Source of the DNA: Moritella marina ATCC 15381
Lineage (GTDB): Bacteria > Pseudomonadota > Gammaproteobacteria > Enterobacterales > Moritellaceae
Reading direction: 5' to 3'
NCBI RefSeq assembly: GCF_008931805.1
Contig: NZ_CP044399.1
Coordinates: 1,178,001 to 1,242,000 of the forward strand
DNA length: 64,000 bases
Shown here: positions 1 through 8,557 of the stretch, piece after piece
Position numbering within the stretch: position 1 is the stretch's first letter
Layout: every line of letters starts with the position of its first letter
Position numbers and translations under genes: made by a program
Notes under the pieces: model-generated
The model's input: only the letters and a program-made list of their open reading frames with translations
What the model was told of the DNA's origin: nothing
Database searches by the model: none

Positions 1-347
1 AGACGCATAAAGCGACGTTTCAACAACTTGTTCTCATCGAAAATCACTTTCATATCACGATAGAAGAACGAGTATTGCTGAATCAAACCAACATACACAT
101 TGAGGTAGGCCCAATAATCTTCAAACGCTTGCACGTCATCTTCATAGAATGACATGAGCTTGTTAATAGCGGCTTCATATTCATAAAACAGCTCAGTTAA
201 TAATTGGTCTTTGCCGTTAAAATGGTAATACAAATTACCTGGGCTTATTTCTAGCGCATTGGCAATCTCAACAGTAGATACTTTTACGTGTCCGTACTGG
301 CTAAACATCTCTAAACTACACTGTAATATCCTGTCACGTGTTTTCAT
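1..347 (-). CDS. TetR/AcrR-family transcriptional regulator (3' end cut by window edge)
   Basis: Reading the minus strand from the ATG at 345-347 gives a protein beginning MKTRDRILQCSLEMFSQYG, followed by VKVSTVEIANALEISPGNLYYHF. This is the typical TetR N-terminal helix-turn-helix with its N-LYYHF recognition-helix ending. The reading frame stays open to the window edge, so only the first 115 residues are seen and the C-terminal ligand domain is incomplete. It lies on the same strand just downstream of the WS/DGAT acyltransferase gene (9 bp gap), so the two are probably co-transcribed and the regulator may respond to an acyl or lipid signal. That ligand idea is inference from context. Confidence 0.85.
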   Translation of the reverse strand, partial: MKTRDRILQCSLEMFSQYGHVKVSTVEIANALEISPGNLYYHFNGKDQLLTELFYEYEAAINKLMSFYEDDVQAFEDYWAYLNVYVGLIQQYSFFYRDMKVIFDENKLLKRRFMR

Positions 348-356
348 CGTTTATCC

Positions 357-1961
357 CTACGCTGATGTTGTTACAGCTGTATTCGCTGTATCAGTGGTGA
401 TTTTTTTTTCTGCAGCAACTTTTTTTGCAGGTTGAGTTACTTTGCTATCTGATGCTGGAACTTGCACTTCTTTAGATTTTTCTGCGTCCGCTAATATTTG
501 TTCGATAATCGCTAAACTTTCTTGTTTAATGTCCGAGTTATCTTTAGGCATAGCAAGCAGTGCTATTTGTTCCATTACAGAGGTTGTTGCACTCGTTAGT
601 ACTTCGTCTTCAAGTTCAGCGAAGGCACTATTAACGAATTCAGCTAAATCGGTTAAATCAGGAAGGGCAGAACGACATGATACTAAACCAACATTAATTA
701 AACCGTTATAGCTGTACAACGTAATGTTCAGAGACATACCTGGTGGTAAGACTGAGATAGGAAAACATTGCTCCATTCTCGCACCCATCATATACAGCGG
801 TTCACGTGGGCCCGGTACATTTGAAATTAGTACATTACCCATTGGCGGTAATATGGTGTCTAAGCTTAAAAATTCACTGACAACGGCAAGGCCTTGGCTC
901 GCCATGGTATAGCTAGTCAGTGCTTCTTTCGTTAGTAGACGTGTTTCATTTTTTAATTTGATGCACGAATCTTTAATCGTCATTAAGCGTTCAAGCGGAG
1001 ACTCACCACGGTAAGCTAACTCAACTAAGCTGATTGCAACTTGGTTGTTGGTTACTGTATCTCCAGCGTCGCGTAAGCTCATTGGCATTTGCGCAACAAG
1101 GGGTTTCTTAAGGTTAAAGTTCTTGCTTGCAAGGTAGTTATGAATAGCCATATCGCAGATAGTAACAACGACATCATTGATCGTCGCGCCAGTCATCTTA
1201 CCAATACGCTTCACTCGTGTTAGTGGTAGTGCTGAAACAGCTGCACGACGCGCACGCTTAGGGCTCACTGAAAAGGGTGTTTTTGGAGCCATAAAAGGTG
1301 TTGGCATATCTGCTTTATATACATTTGCAGCTTGGAACAGCAATTTAGTTGTTAGTTTAGTCAGCGATGGAATTGATTTAACTTGATCTGAGAGCTTTTT
1401 CGATGTCTTACCAATCGATGTAAGCATGCTATCAAGCTCTTTTTCTTTTTGCTCGCGTTCAATATTCCAAAATGCAGTCATCGGCGCGTCAGTATTATTA
1501 CTTAAATAAGACATCAATAGCTGATTGGCTTTCGCACCGTCAGTGAAGGCGTGGTGTGCTTTTAAGTAAATGGCGAACTTGTTATCTTCTAAGCCATCAA
1601 TCAAGATCATTTCCCACAGCGGTCGGTTTCTATCGAGCAATGTTTCGTGTTGATGTTCAACAAAGTGTAGCAACTGACTTTCATTGCCTGGTTGCGGTAG
1701 CATGGCAAATCTTACATGGTAAGACAGGTCGATGTTGTTATCTTCTTGCCAGTGATACTGCCCAGTAAGTTGTTTCTTGAGCTTTAAATTAAAGGGTTGT
1801 TTAATCTCATCTTGTGACATTAAGCTATCAAACAGATCTCGGGTAAAGTTACCTTCGTAATGCTCAGGCGCCGTGAAAATTTGTAATCCTGCTACATGTT
1901 TAGGACTGGCGACTGTTTCTGTATACAAAAAACCCATATCAACTAGCGTTAGTGCTTGCAT
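357..1961 (-). CDS. Wax ester synthase / diacylglycerol acyltransferase (WS/DGAT family)
   Basis: A 534-residue protein of the bacterial WS/DGAT family, which transfers acyl groups from acyl-CoA to fatty alcohols or diacylglycerol to make storage wax esters or triacylglycerol. The catalytic motif HHAFTDG is at residues 136-142 (family HHxxxDG). The C-terminal domain carries the family segment NVLISNVPGP. The N-terminus MQALTLVDMGFLYTET fits the usual start. The last 45 residues or so are a Lys/Ala/Thr-rich tail beyond the normal catalytic fold (family about 450-480 residues). A TetR regulator follows directly, and a FadR-like palindrome lies about 260 bp upstream, so lipid-dependent control is plausible. 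Substrate preference cannot be read from sequence. Confidence 0.9.
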   Translation of the reverse strand: MQALTLVDMGFLYTETVASPKHVAGLQIFTAPEHYEGNFTRDLFDSLMSQDEIKQPFNLKLKKQLTGQYHWQEDNNIDLSYHVRFAMLPQPGNESQLLHFVEHQHETLLDRNRPLWEMILIDGLEDNKFAIYLKAHHAFTDGAKANQLLMSYLSNNTDAPMTAFWNIEREQKEKELDSMLTSIGKTSKKLSDQVKSIPSLTKLTTKLLFQAANVYKADMPTPFMAPKTPFSVSPKRARRAAVSALPLTRVKRIGKMTGATINDVVVTICDMAIHNYLASKNFNLKKPLVAQMPMSLRDAGDTVTNNQVAISLVELAYRGESPLERLMTIKDSCIKLKNETRLLTKEALTSYTMASQGLAVVSEFLSLDTILPPMGNVLISNVPGPREPLYMMGARMEQCFPISVLPPGMSLNITLYSYNGLINVGLVSCRSALPDLTDLAEFVNSAFAELEDEVLTSATTSVMEQIALLAMPKDNSDIKQESLAIIEQILADAEKSKEVQVPASDSKVTQPAKKVAAEKKITTDTANTAVTTSA

Positions 1962-2498
1962 GTTATCTAATCCCTATGCTGTAAATCCATAAAATAAAGT
2001 GTTTAGATACTAAGCTCTACTTTGTAGTTTTTCTATATCTATATGGGTATATGTTAGTTTGTTGTTTTGTATTTGTAAATAGTGACAAGGTGTTAAATGT
2101 GTTTTTAAGAGTATGAAAATAGTATTAAATATATTATAGGTATTGTTACTTAACTATTTTATTACTTTATTTGTTAAGTTTAAAAATGAATTTGGCATTT
2201 AAAAAAACCGTTATAAACAAAGAGGTCTGACCATTTGGTAATAATTATAGTATGTCATGTTAGCGGTATCTTTAAGGGGGGGTTGTAACAGTATTAAGCA
2301 AGGAATAAAGCCCGGTAATGATGCCTTTTTATTTGATTTTTATTTTATTTTTAATTTAATAATGCCAATTTAGCACCTGTTTTGGCATTTTCACTGATAT
2401 TTTAGCTAGGGCGTAATAAACGGGTTGTTTTGCGCTATAACGTAAAGGTAAAATATTGAGAATTAAAGATGAGTTTTAAACACTAACGGATATATATA
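1962..2498. other. AT-rich divergent intergenic region
   Basis: This 537-bp gap separates the divergent WS/DGAT and NlpC/P60 genes. I see no convincing ORF. It holds a FadR-like palindrome (2220-2236) and a hairpin with 8-bp arms at 2361-2368 and 2382-2389 (AATGCCAA / TTGGCATT, 13-nt loop). A run of seven G at about 2276-2282 stands out in otherwise AT-rich DNA. Promoters for both flanking genes must lie here, but I cannot assign -35/-10 boxes with confidence. Confidence 0.5.
2220..2236. promoter_or_regulatory. Candidate FadR operator
   Basis: The 17-mer AAGAGGTCTGACCATTT contains a perfect GGTCNGACC core and matches the FadR consensus AACTGGTCNGACCAGTT at 13 of 16 defined positions. It lies about 260 bp upstream of the WS/DGAT start. 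FadR is the fatty-acid regulator of Vibrionaceae and enterics, so a site beside a neutral-lipid synthase makes biological sense. The distance is long and the outer arms are imperfect. Confidence 0.4.
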
Positions 2499-3005
2499 AT
2501 GCGAGTTAAATCGTTTTACTGTGCGCTATTATTGCTGTTAATGACGGGTTGTAGTCAGCATAGCAGCATAAAAAAAAGTACGATAAATCAAGCTGAAACA
2601 GCACCCCAAATTAATGTCCCAACTGCCGAGCTTGCTTATGTGCAGGGGCTGTTGTTGTCGCAATATAAAGATTGGCGTGGCACGCCGCATAAATGGGGCG
2701 GGATGAGTAAGCGCGGTGTTGATTGTTCCGGTTTGGTTAAACTGACCTTTGAGCAACAATTTGCATTATCGTTTCCACGGACAACCGCAGAACAAGTAAA
2801 AGTCGGTCGTTCGATTAAGCGTCAGCAATTACGCACGGGTGATTTAGTCTTTTTTAAAACGGGTGTGAATGTGCGTCACGTGGGGATCATGGTTGATGAA
2901 TTCCAATTCTTTCATGCATCGAGCAGCCGTGGCGTGATCATATCTCGATTAGATAATCCCTATTGGCATAGCCATTACTGGCAATCAAGAAGAGTTAATT
3001 TATAA
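2499..3005 (+). CDS. NlpC/P60 family lipoprotein, probable peptidoglycan endopeptidase
   Basis: A 168-residue lipoprotein. A signal peptide ends in the lipobox LMTGC (Cys about residue 18). An NlpC/P60 cysteine-peptidase domain follows: the catalytic Cys sits in GVDCSGLVKLTF, the His in VRHVGIMVDEF, and the third polar position near FFHASSSRGV. The size and layout match MepS/Spr-type outer-membrane-anchored endopeptidases that cut peptide cross-links in the cell wall. Its stop codon directly abuts the yjjX start, so the two form a short operon. It could be any of the several paralogous NlpC lipoproteins, so I give no symbol. Confidence 0.88.
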   Translation: MRVKSFYCALLLLLMTGCSQHSSIKKSTINQAETAPQINVPTAELAYVQGLLLSQYKDWRGTPHKWGGMSKRGVDCSGLVKLTFEQQFALSFPRTTAEQVKVGRSIKRQQLRTGDLVFFKTGVNVRHVGIMVDEFQFFHASSSRGVIISRLDNPYWHSHYWQSRRVNL

Positions 3006-3551
3006 ATGATGGAACAGAAATTAATTAAAGTGGTCGTTGGGTCTAAAAATCCGGTTAAAGTGAATGCGTCACGCAGCGTGATTGCGCAATTGTATCCTGA
3101 CTGCATTGTTGAATGTGAGGGGTTAAATGCGGCTTCTAATGTACCGGACCAACCAATGAATGCGGCTGAAACCCGTGACGGTGCGATTAACCGTGTGAAG
3201 TATTGCCAGCAGCATGCTGATGCGGACTTTTATATTGCTATCGAAGGTGGGGTCGATCTGCTTGATGATGGCCCTGCTACATTTGCATACGTTGTTATTG
3301 CTAGTAAAGATCAGCTGTCTGTTGGCCGCAGTGCGGCATTACCTTTACCTGCGCCTATTTATCAGTCGTTGCTTGATGGTGAAGAGTTAGGACCGGTGAT
3401 GGACAAGTTATTCAAGACGGTTAATATCAAGCATAAAGGTGGGGCGATTGGTTTACTCACTAATGGTCATGCTACACGCGAGAGTAATTATACTCAAGCA
3501 CTCACATTAGCAATGGCGCCATTTTTATATCCTGACCTTTATGGGCAATAG
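3006..3551 (+). CDS. yjjX: Inosine/xanthosine triphosphatase, YjjX family
   Basis: A 181-residue member of the YjjX NTPase family, which hydrolyses non-canonical ITP/XTP and so cleans the nucleotide pool. It opens with VVVGSKNPVKVNA, the family phosphate-binding start. Further on are NVPDQPMNAAETRDGAINRV and FYIAIEGGV, both characteristic. Length matches E. coli YjjX (about 170 residues). The start is ATG immediately after the upstream lipoprotein stop, and a second in-frame ATG (3009) is equally possible. There is no gene-specific terminator that I can see before the next gene. Confidence 0.92.
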   Translation: MMEQKLIKVVVGSKNPVKVNASRSVIAQLYPDCIVECEGLNAASNVPDQPMNAAETRDGAINRVKYCQQHADADFYIAIEGGVDLLDDGPATFAYVVIASKDQLSVGRSAALPLPAPIYQSLLDGEELGPVMDKLFKTVNIKHKGGAIGLLTNGHATRESNYTQALTLAMAPFLYPDLYGQ

Positions 3552-3658
3552 CACTGTGAGTAAATAGCATTGCTTGCCAATAACTTGATACGCTTGTTGT
3601 TTCAGGCTGTTATTCGAACGCTTTGTAATTTTATGTAAAGGAAATTGATGACTACTAT

Positions 3659-3673
3659 TGATAATAATTCTCA
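3659..3673. promoter_or_regulatory. Strong Fur-box candidate
   Basis: The 15-mer TGATAATAATTCTCA matches the 7-1-7 Fur consensus TGATAATNATTATCA at 13 of 14 defined positions. It lies 52-66 bp upstream of the start at 3725 and is embedded in a wider dyad (ATAATAA at 3661-3667, TTATTAT at 3681-3687). The position fits repression of the downstream Cys-rich gene by Fe(II)-Fur. Confidence 0.7.
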
Positions 3674-3724
3674 TTTGTGATTATTATTAGGGTATAGTTT
3701 ATAAGCGTTTATAGGGATAGCAGC

Positions 3725-3991
3725 ATGGCGACCAAGGTTAACTTAAGTATATCAACACATAAACTGGCAGAGTTGATTCAAGCGGGTCACCTGTGTGTTG
3801 CAGATTTGAACTGCTTAGATGCTGAATCGAAGCAACAAGTTTGGCAGTTGTGTTTATGGAGTTGCAACAAGCGCGTTCATTGCACCAAACCTTGTACGCA
3901 GCAATGTAACAGTGGTTATTGTGCTGATACGAAAAATATCAGTGAGCTGGACTACGAGTCAGCATTAATTGTCGTTAATGCTGACGGATAG
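3725..3991 (+). CDS. Small Cys-rich protein of unknown function, probably Fur-regulated
   Basis: An 88-residue protein with no recognised family. The middle third is strikingly rich in cysteine (CLWSCNKRVHCTKPCTQQC followed by NSGYC, about residues 43-67), with two further Cys near residues 24 and 30. No signal peptide is evident, so a cytoplasmic metal- or cluster-binding role is possible. The only regulatory clue is the Fur-box candidate 52 bp upstream, which suggests expression under iron limitation. It could act in iron or Fe-S handling, but that is inference from cysteines plus operator. The convergent downstream gene leaves only 10 bp between stop codons. Confidence 0.65.
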   Translation: MATKVNLSISTHKLAELIQAGHLCVADLNCLDAESKQQVWQLCLWSCNKRVHCTKPCTQQCNSGYCADTKNISELDYESALIVVNADG

Positions 3992-4001
3992 CTAATCGTA
4001 C

Positions 4002-5003
4002 TTATACTTCGTTCAGCACATCTGTTGCTGTGCCTAGATACACTTCCGCTGCCAACAGTATTGATTCATGTAAAGTCGGGTGCGCATGTACGGTATGAGC
4101 AATATTGTCTGCGGTAAACTTATTGTGTATCGCTAAACACACCTCACCAAATATCTCATCGGCATTGTTACCTATCATGCCTCCACCAATTAAAGTGTGA
4201 TCATCGCTATTAAAGATCAGCTTGGTTAAACCGTTGGTGTTCACATCTGTATTGGCACGACCGAGAGAACGCCAAGGTAGATTGATGACCTTATAATTTA
4301 ACGCACTACTTGCTAATTGCTTTTCAGTCCAGCCCAACCATGTCACTGTCGGGAAGCTGGTAGCCATAAAAGGTTGAGTTAATAAATCACGTTGTGAGTC
4401 GGTGTCGTCGGCGATAAATACCGCGTCATAAATACTATCTGGTAATGATTTTTTTTTACTGCTGACAGATAGCTGCACTTGGTTATCAATGAAATTAAAA
4501 GCCCTGATTTCTGCTTGGGGTTTTATTTTGAAAAGCCGTTTTATATAGCGTTGAAAGGTTTTGTTAATATCTTTATCCAGTTCAGGAAAAACCTCATCTC
4601 CCGTAATTAATATATCTACACTTGTGCCAAGGGCCTGGTAAATAGTCGCTATTTCAATCGCAGCAATACCTGAGCCAACAACGGCTAACTTAGTTGGTAT
4701 AAAAGGTAAGGCAATCGCTTCGTTATAATGCCAGATATATTTGTTGGTAGAGATATTGGCACTTGTAACTGATGAATCTGTTGTATTAGCTAATTCAGGT
4801 GTGTCTGAGGTGCAAGCGACGTAATATTGGCTTTCAAGTGTATCTAATTGTCGTTGCATCAATGCCAGATGAATTTGAGGTTCTGAAAATTCAATGCCTT
4901 GAGCGGTTGCAGCTTGAATATTGTGAATTGATTTAGCCATATGTAGCAGGGCATGAGTACGGATCATTCTAGTATTACAGTGAGGTTGTGTGATCGTGTT
5001 CAT
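4002..5003 (-). CDS. Truncated dihydrolipoamide dehydrogenase (E3)-like protein
   Basis: This 333-residue protein aligns with E3/Lpd enzymes from just after the redox disulfide onward. HALLHMAKSIHN corresponds to the Lpd segment KALLHVAKVI. LAVVGSGIAAIEIATIYQAL is the NAD-binding GxGxxxxE fingerprint. HAHPTLHESILLAAEVYLG is the catalytic His dimerisation end. Missing are the first 45 or so residues: the N-terminal FAD GxGxxG strand and the CxxxxC redox pair (typical E3 is about 470 residues). Only 110 bp separate it from the next gene, so the lost part is not nearby in another frame. It probably cannot act as a normal E3. It may be a decaying paralogue or a repurposed NAD(P)-binding protein. 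Confidence 0.75.
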   Translation of the reverse strand: MNTITQPHCNTRMIRTHALLHMAKSIHNIQAATAQGIEFSEPQIHLALMQRQLDTLESQYYVACTSDTPELANTTDSSVTSANISTNKYIWHYNEAIALPFIPTKLAVVGSGIAAIEIATIYQALGTSVDILITGDEVFPELDKDINKTFQRYIKRLFKIKPQAEIRAFNFIDNQVQLSVSSKKKSLPDSIYDAVFIADDTDSQRDLLTQPFMATSFPTVTWLGWTEKQLASSALNYKVINLPWRSLGRANTDVNTNGLTKLIFNSDDHTLIGGGMIGNNADEIFGEVCLAIHNKFTADNIAHTVHAHPTLHESILLAAEVYLGTATDVLNEV

Positions 5004-5156
5004 AGGCTCTCTTTGTTTTATTACTACTTTATGGGTGCATTTAAGCAGTTTGTTGTGTAAGTGGCAATGTCTACATCACTATTAAGCTTAATAACTAAGT
5101 AATAATGGGTAGAAGTGTTAAACTGTTCACAATCATTATCAACAGATGAATTGGCT

Positions 5157-5738
5157 ATGCGTAAACCTTTGTGGACTCCTGTTATCGTTTCTGTACTCAT
5201 CGGGGGTAGTGCGGCGGGTTATTATTTATTAAGCGATTATAAAGCCCTAGAAACACAGCAAGCTGTGATCGCTGCAGCGCCTTTTGAGCAACTTTCATTA
5301 TCGCAAATGAGTGATAAGCGAATTTTAACTCTGCAAGCCAAACTTTATGACGATAAGCAGAATGCTAAACTCTGGTACCAGCTCGGTAATGCTTATATGT
5401 ATAACGGAGAATACGATAATGCAGTATTAGTATTCGATTATGCAATCCGTTTAACCCCAAGCCCAACAGCAATGCATTACTCAGCAAAGGCGTCTGCATT
5501 GTATTACGCAAACGGTCAGCATTTAACTGCTGATGTGCAGGTATTACTTGAGCAGGCATTAGCACTTGAACCGAATAATCAGACGGCCTTAATGATGTTA
5601 GCGGCAAATGAGTTTATGAATGTGCGGTACCAACAAGCTATCGATCTTTGGGTGCAATTACTCGATTCTGATCAGCAGGGCTTAGATAGGGTATCGATTA
5701 TTAATTCAATAAACCAAGCGAAACAGTTTATTCAATAA
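5157..5738 (+). CDS. nrfG: NrfG-like TPR protein, cytochrome c nitrite reductase heme-lyase subunit
   Basis: A 193-residue protein with an N-terminal membrane anchor (MRKPLWTPVIVSVLIGGSAA) and TPR repeats, the clearest being AKLWYQLGNAYMYNGEYDNA and the following LEQALALEPNNQTALMML. Length and layout match NrfG, which binds the NrfA C-terminus and helps NrfEF attach the CxxCK heme. The ATG at 5157 is preferred because it begins directly before the basic and hydrophobic anchor. An upstream GTG at 5115 would add 14 residues. It faces nrfA tail to tail instead of lying after nrfF as in E. coli. A generic CcmH/CycH-type TPR protein is the alternative, made less likely by location. Confidence 0.82.
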   Translation: MRKPLWTPVIVSVLIGGSAAGYYLLSDYKALETQQAVIAAAPFEQLSLSQMSDKRILTLQAKLYDDKQNAKLWYQLGNAYMYNGEYDNAVLVFDYAIRLTPSPTAMHYSAKASALYYANGQHLTADVQVLLEQALALEPNNQTALMMLAANEFMNVRYQQAIDLWVQLLDSDQQGLDRVSIINSINQAKQFIQ

Positions 5739-5761
5739 CAAACGGATTAAGGTCAAATTAA

Positions 5762-5798
5762 AAGGCCTGACTCCGATAGAATATCGAAACCAGGCCTT
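5762..5798 (-). terminator. Intrinsic terminator of nrfA (possibly bidirectional)
   Basis: Perfect arms AAGGCCTG (5762-5769) and CAGGCCTT (5791-5798) enclose a smaller CGAT/ATCG stem. On the minus strand the hairpin is followed by TTTTAATTT, a suitable U-tract for nrfA transcripts. It sits between the convergent nrfG and nrfA genes. Confidence 0.7.
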
Positions 5799-5882
5799 AC
5801 AAGCCGCTTAACTAAAATGTCCAACTTAATGGGGTCACTTCATGATGTCGGCATTTTTATGATCACGAGTTATAGGTTGTAA

Positions 5883-7319
5883 CTAATAAGTCGCTTCGCG
5901 TTTTTCAGCTTCTGCTTCCCACTCTGGTACCAGTGTTTTTAAGAATTCAGCTTTCTCTTTTTTCATTTTTTCCATATCCATACCAAGTGCTTGTTGTGCA
6001 AGTTCTTTGGTTGAGATATCAGGGATCTCGATTGGATCTGTTATACCTTTCTTAGCAAGTAGACGGATGAGCAGAGCACGCGCATCTGTTGCACGGTCTA
6101 ATGCTGTACCGAGGACGCGTAATGCCACTTCAGGTGCATGCATATGCACGCCGTGAGAGGCGATTGCATAATCCCAACGCCATTGTGCATGACGGATATT
6201 AAGTTGGATGTCATCCATTTCAGCTTGTGTTGCACCTGCATCCCATGCGGCTTTAGCTTCGAAATGTGCTGCGATGATTTGTTTTTCAGCCAGTAACTTC
6301 ATTTCAGTCACTTGCTGTTTACGGGTTTTAACCACATCTTGGAGCATTTCTTTACTTTGTGTATGACAGTTTGCACAAGTATCTTGGAAACGATCAAATG
6401 GGTTACCGACTTTATGATCGGTGAACACTGTACCGTCTGCATTTTTCACTTTCGGCATATGGCAATCAACACACGTTACGTTGTTTTTACCGTGAATACC
6501 TTCGCGCCATGTTTCATAACCGGGATGCTGTGCTTTTAGCATTGGTGTTTTAGAAACGGCGTGAGTCCAATCTTTAAAGCCGATTTCGTCATAGTATTCT
6601 TCCATCTGATCAACGGTTGTGCCTTTATCCCACGGGAATTTAACGGCCTTTGTTGGTCCGGTGAAGTAATATTCAACGTGGCATTGCGCACAGACTTGCG
6701 CTTGCTGGTCAAGGCGACCTTGCTCAGCAAATGGTTTACCAATAGTTGCCATTGCACGTTCAACATGTGGACGAGTCAATTTAAGTGCTGGTTCACCATT
6801 TTTAAATGCGTCACTACGAGTATCATGACAATCGGCACAGCCAATGGCATTTACTACCTCTGCGCCGCCTTTAGCCCATTTACCTGAGAAATAAGCATCT
6901 TCACCATTTTCTTCAATAAAGCGTGCTACGTCAGGGCTTTTACAGCTCCAGCAAGACATGACCATAGGGCCATTCTTGGCATTCGTTGGTCCACCTGTAC
7001 GCAAGGTATTACGGATGTCATCAATGGCATAGAAATGCCCACGGGCTTTGTTGTAGTCTTTAGAGAAGCCATAACCTGCCCACATGATGACCATATTTGG
7101 ATCGCCTTGCAGTGCATCTTCTATTTCTGCACTTTCACTTGTGGCTTTCCAAGTTTCGTACTGATCTGGATGTGCTTGTTGAAATTTTTCGTTACGAGGT
7201 TCTAATTTTTCTGTTACTTGCTCCGCAGCAAACACCGATGTACTCATACTCAGTAATAGCGTTGCTAATAGCGCGGTTACGCCTGACGTTGGTTTAAGCA
7301 TTTTATATAAACTAACCAT
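5883..7319 (-). CDS. nrfA: Pentaheme cytochrome c nitrite reductase (ammonia-forming)
   Basis: A 478-residue periplasmic enzyme that reduces nitrite to ammonium with six electrons. A signal peptide ends near SVFAAEQ. The catalytic heme motif CWSCK is at residues 123-127. Four CxxCH sites follow: CADCH 161-165, CAQCH 210-214, CVDCH 283-287 and CANCH 315-319. Active-site residues known from E. coli NrfA are recognisable: Arg in RNTLRTG, Tyr in CHVEYYF and His in KAQHPGYE. The start is preceded by GGAG with good spacing. Divergent transcription from nrfB leaves a 631-bp shared control region with an FNR-type box. Confidence 0.97.
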   Translation of the reverse strand: MVSLYKMLKPTSGVTALLATLLLSMSTSVFAAEQVTEKLEPRNEKFQQAHPDQYETWKATSESAEIEDALQGDPNMVIMWAGYGFSKDYNKARGHFYAIDDIRNTLRTGGPTNAKNGPMVMSCWSCKSPDVARFIEENGEDAYFSGKWAKGGAEVVNAIGCADCHDTRSDAFKNGEPALKLTRPHVERAMATIGKPFAEQGRLDQQAQVCAQCHVEYYFTGPTKAVKFPWDKGTTVDQMEEYYDEIGFKDWTHAVSKTPMLKAQHPGYETWREGIHGKNNVTCVDCHMPKVKNADGTVFTDHKVGNPFDRFQDTCANCHTQSKEMLQDVVKTRKQQVTEMKLLAEKQIIAAHFEAKAAWDAGATQAEMDDIQLNIRHAQWRWDYAIASHGVHMHAPEVALRVLGTALDRATDARALLIRLLAKKGITDPIEIPDISTKELAQQALGMDMEKMKKEKAEFLKTLVPEWEAEAEKREATY

Positions 7320-7514
7320 GTTGTCTCCAATTTATAATTATTTAGATTGACCAAGCGTTGTGAGAAAGGCAATAAATAAAAATTGGCATGTAATTATATT
7401 TTTTAATTTAATCTTCACGTTAGATAGATTACTTTAAATAATATAAATACCTTATTTAAAATATCTTTAATTCACCTAAACATATATACAAATTGGTTAT
7501 TACCTTTGGGTTTG

Positions 7515-7528
7515 TTGTTTTCGATCAA
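7515..7528. promoter_or_regulatory. FNR-type box
   Basis: TTGTTTTCGATCAA matches the FNR consensus TTGATNNNNATCAA at 9 of 10 defined positions. It lies about 195 bp upstream of nrfA and about 420 bp upstream of nrfB. Anaerobic activation of nrf by FNR is established in E. coli. Which of the two promoters this site serves is not clear from the sequence. Confidence 0.55.
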
Positions 7529-7896
7529 GATATTAAACCAACATGATTTAATTAATAAAAGCCGTATGTAATTAAGCACTACAAAGTGTGATCTATACAC
7601 TAAATTACATGTGTTGACATTTATTTACATTTCAATAACAACCTATAGTCTTTCTAAAACATAAGCTTATGCGTTTGTTGACGTATATCTCAAATTTAAA
7701 ATTAATCCATTATGGGTACTTATTTAGGGTGGTCTATTTTGAAGTTTTAAAATATAGTGAACTCGTTAAGCGTTGTGGCTGGCATTATAAATAAGAATTA
7801 TTCTTAATTAGGATTAGTGTTACTCAGGGAAATAAATAATAGATTAATTTTAATTTAATAATCTATTCATTCTGAATAACTAAACTAACGAAAATT

Positions 7897-7925
7897 AAAA
7901 TGTGTTTTTAATTAACACACATTTT
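7897..7925. repeat. Perfect inverted repeat just upstream of nrfB
   Basis: Arms AAAATGTGT (7897-7905) and ACACATTTT (7917-7925) are perfect reverse complements around an 11-nt spacer, ending 25 bp before the nrfB ATG. It could be an operator or an mRNA hairpin in the nrfB leader. There is no U-run, so it is not a simple terminator. Confidence 0.5.
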
Positions 7926-7950
7926 TATAATTCTCATAGAAGGATGCAAA

Positions 7951-8556
7951 ATGGGTAATGTAAAATTAGCCATACGTACAACGATTAGCTTTCTGCTCTT
8001 CATATGTATCTATGGTTTTAATTTCAGTGTTACTGCTGAGTCGTCAGATAGCCAGAACCTTGGTGCGAATACAGATGGCCGACATGAAGTAACGTTTATT
8101 CGTGATAGTGATAATGCGTGTACGCAATGTCATAAAGACTCGAAAGAAACACGCCAAGGTACGCATGGCGAAAAAGTCGTCGCAGAAATTGGCCGAGACC
8201 TTAAATGTGTTGAATGCCATAATTCGATTGGTCCAGACCACCGCGAAAATCCCACTCAGGTTACCAAGTACTCAGCCGCTCAATCTCAAATAGGTACGCA
8301 TAAAACCCAGCTTGATTTTGACGCTATCTTAAAAGCAACTGGCAACTGTACTGAATGCCATACCGCCGATAAATTACAAGAAAAAACCTGGGTACATGAT
8401 GTCCATGCGAAAAAAGCCACTTGTTCGTCTTGCCATGTGATCCATGCCGATGGTGAAAAAGAAGGTATGCAAGCACTAGAACGTAAGGCTCAGATTGCGC
8501 AGTGCGTCGATTGTCATAAAGACTTTAACTTGAATAAAGAAGGTAAGGGAGACTGA
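7951..8556 (+). CDS. nrfB: NrfB, pentaheme c-type cytochrome electron donor to NrfA
   Basis: A 201-residue secreted multiheme cytochrome with a cleavable signal peptide (about residues 1-29, ending SVTAE). Five CxxCH heme sites are present at residues 57-61, 86-90, 133-137, 158-162 and 185-189, exactly the number in NrfB. It carries electrons from the NrfCD quinol dehydrogenase to NrfA in the periplasm. A clear AAGGA ribosome site precedes the ATG. One base separates its stop from the nrfC start, so the genes are translationally close. Confidence 0.95.
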   Translation: MGNVKLAIRTTISFLLFICIYGFNFSVTAESSDSQNLGANTDGRHEVTFIRDSDNACTQCHKDSKETRQGTHGEKVVAEIGRDLKCVECHNSIGPDHRENPTQVTKYSAAQSQIGTHKTQLDFDAILKATGNCTECHTADKLQEKTWVHDVHAKKATCSSCHVIHADGEKEGMQALERKAQIAQCVDCHKDFNLNKEGKGD

Positions 8557-8557
8557 C

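Larger units (their letters stand above)
7320..7950. promoter_or_regulatory. Divergent nrfA-nrfB control region
   Basis: This 631-bp AT-rich region contains no convincing ORF and must carry promoters for both nrfA (-) and nrfB (+). Visible elements are an FNR-like box (7515-7528), a CRP/FNR-like half-site TGTGATCTATACAC (7587-7600), the dyad TAAGAATTATTCTTA (7792-7806) and a long inverted repeat next to nrfB (7897-7925). NarP/NarL heptamers may also be present, but I cannot single out any confidently. Confidence 0.55.

Noticed and set aside
442-711. Plus-strand open frame opposite the WS/DGAT gene
   Set aside because: Shadow of a strongly supported gene on the other strand.
2361-2391. AATGCCAA/TTGGCATT hairpin as a terminator of an unseen gene or small RNA
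   Set aside because: Short stem, no T-tract beyond TTT, and no promoter or ORF that would supply a transcript.
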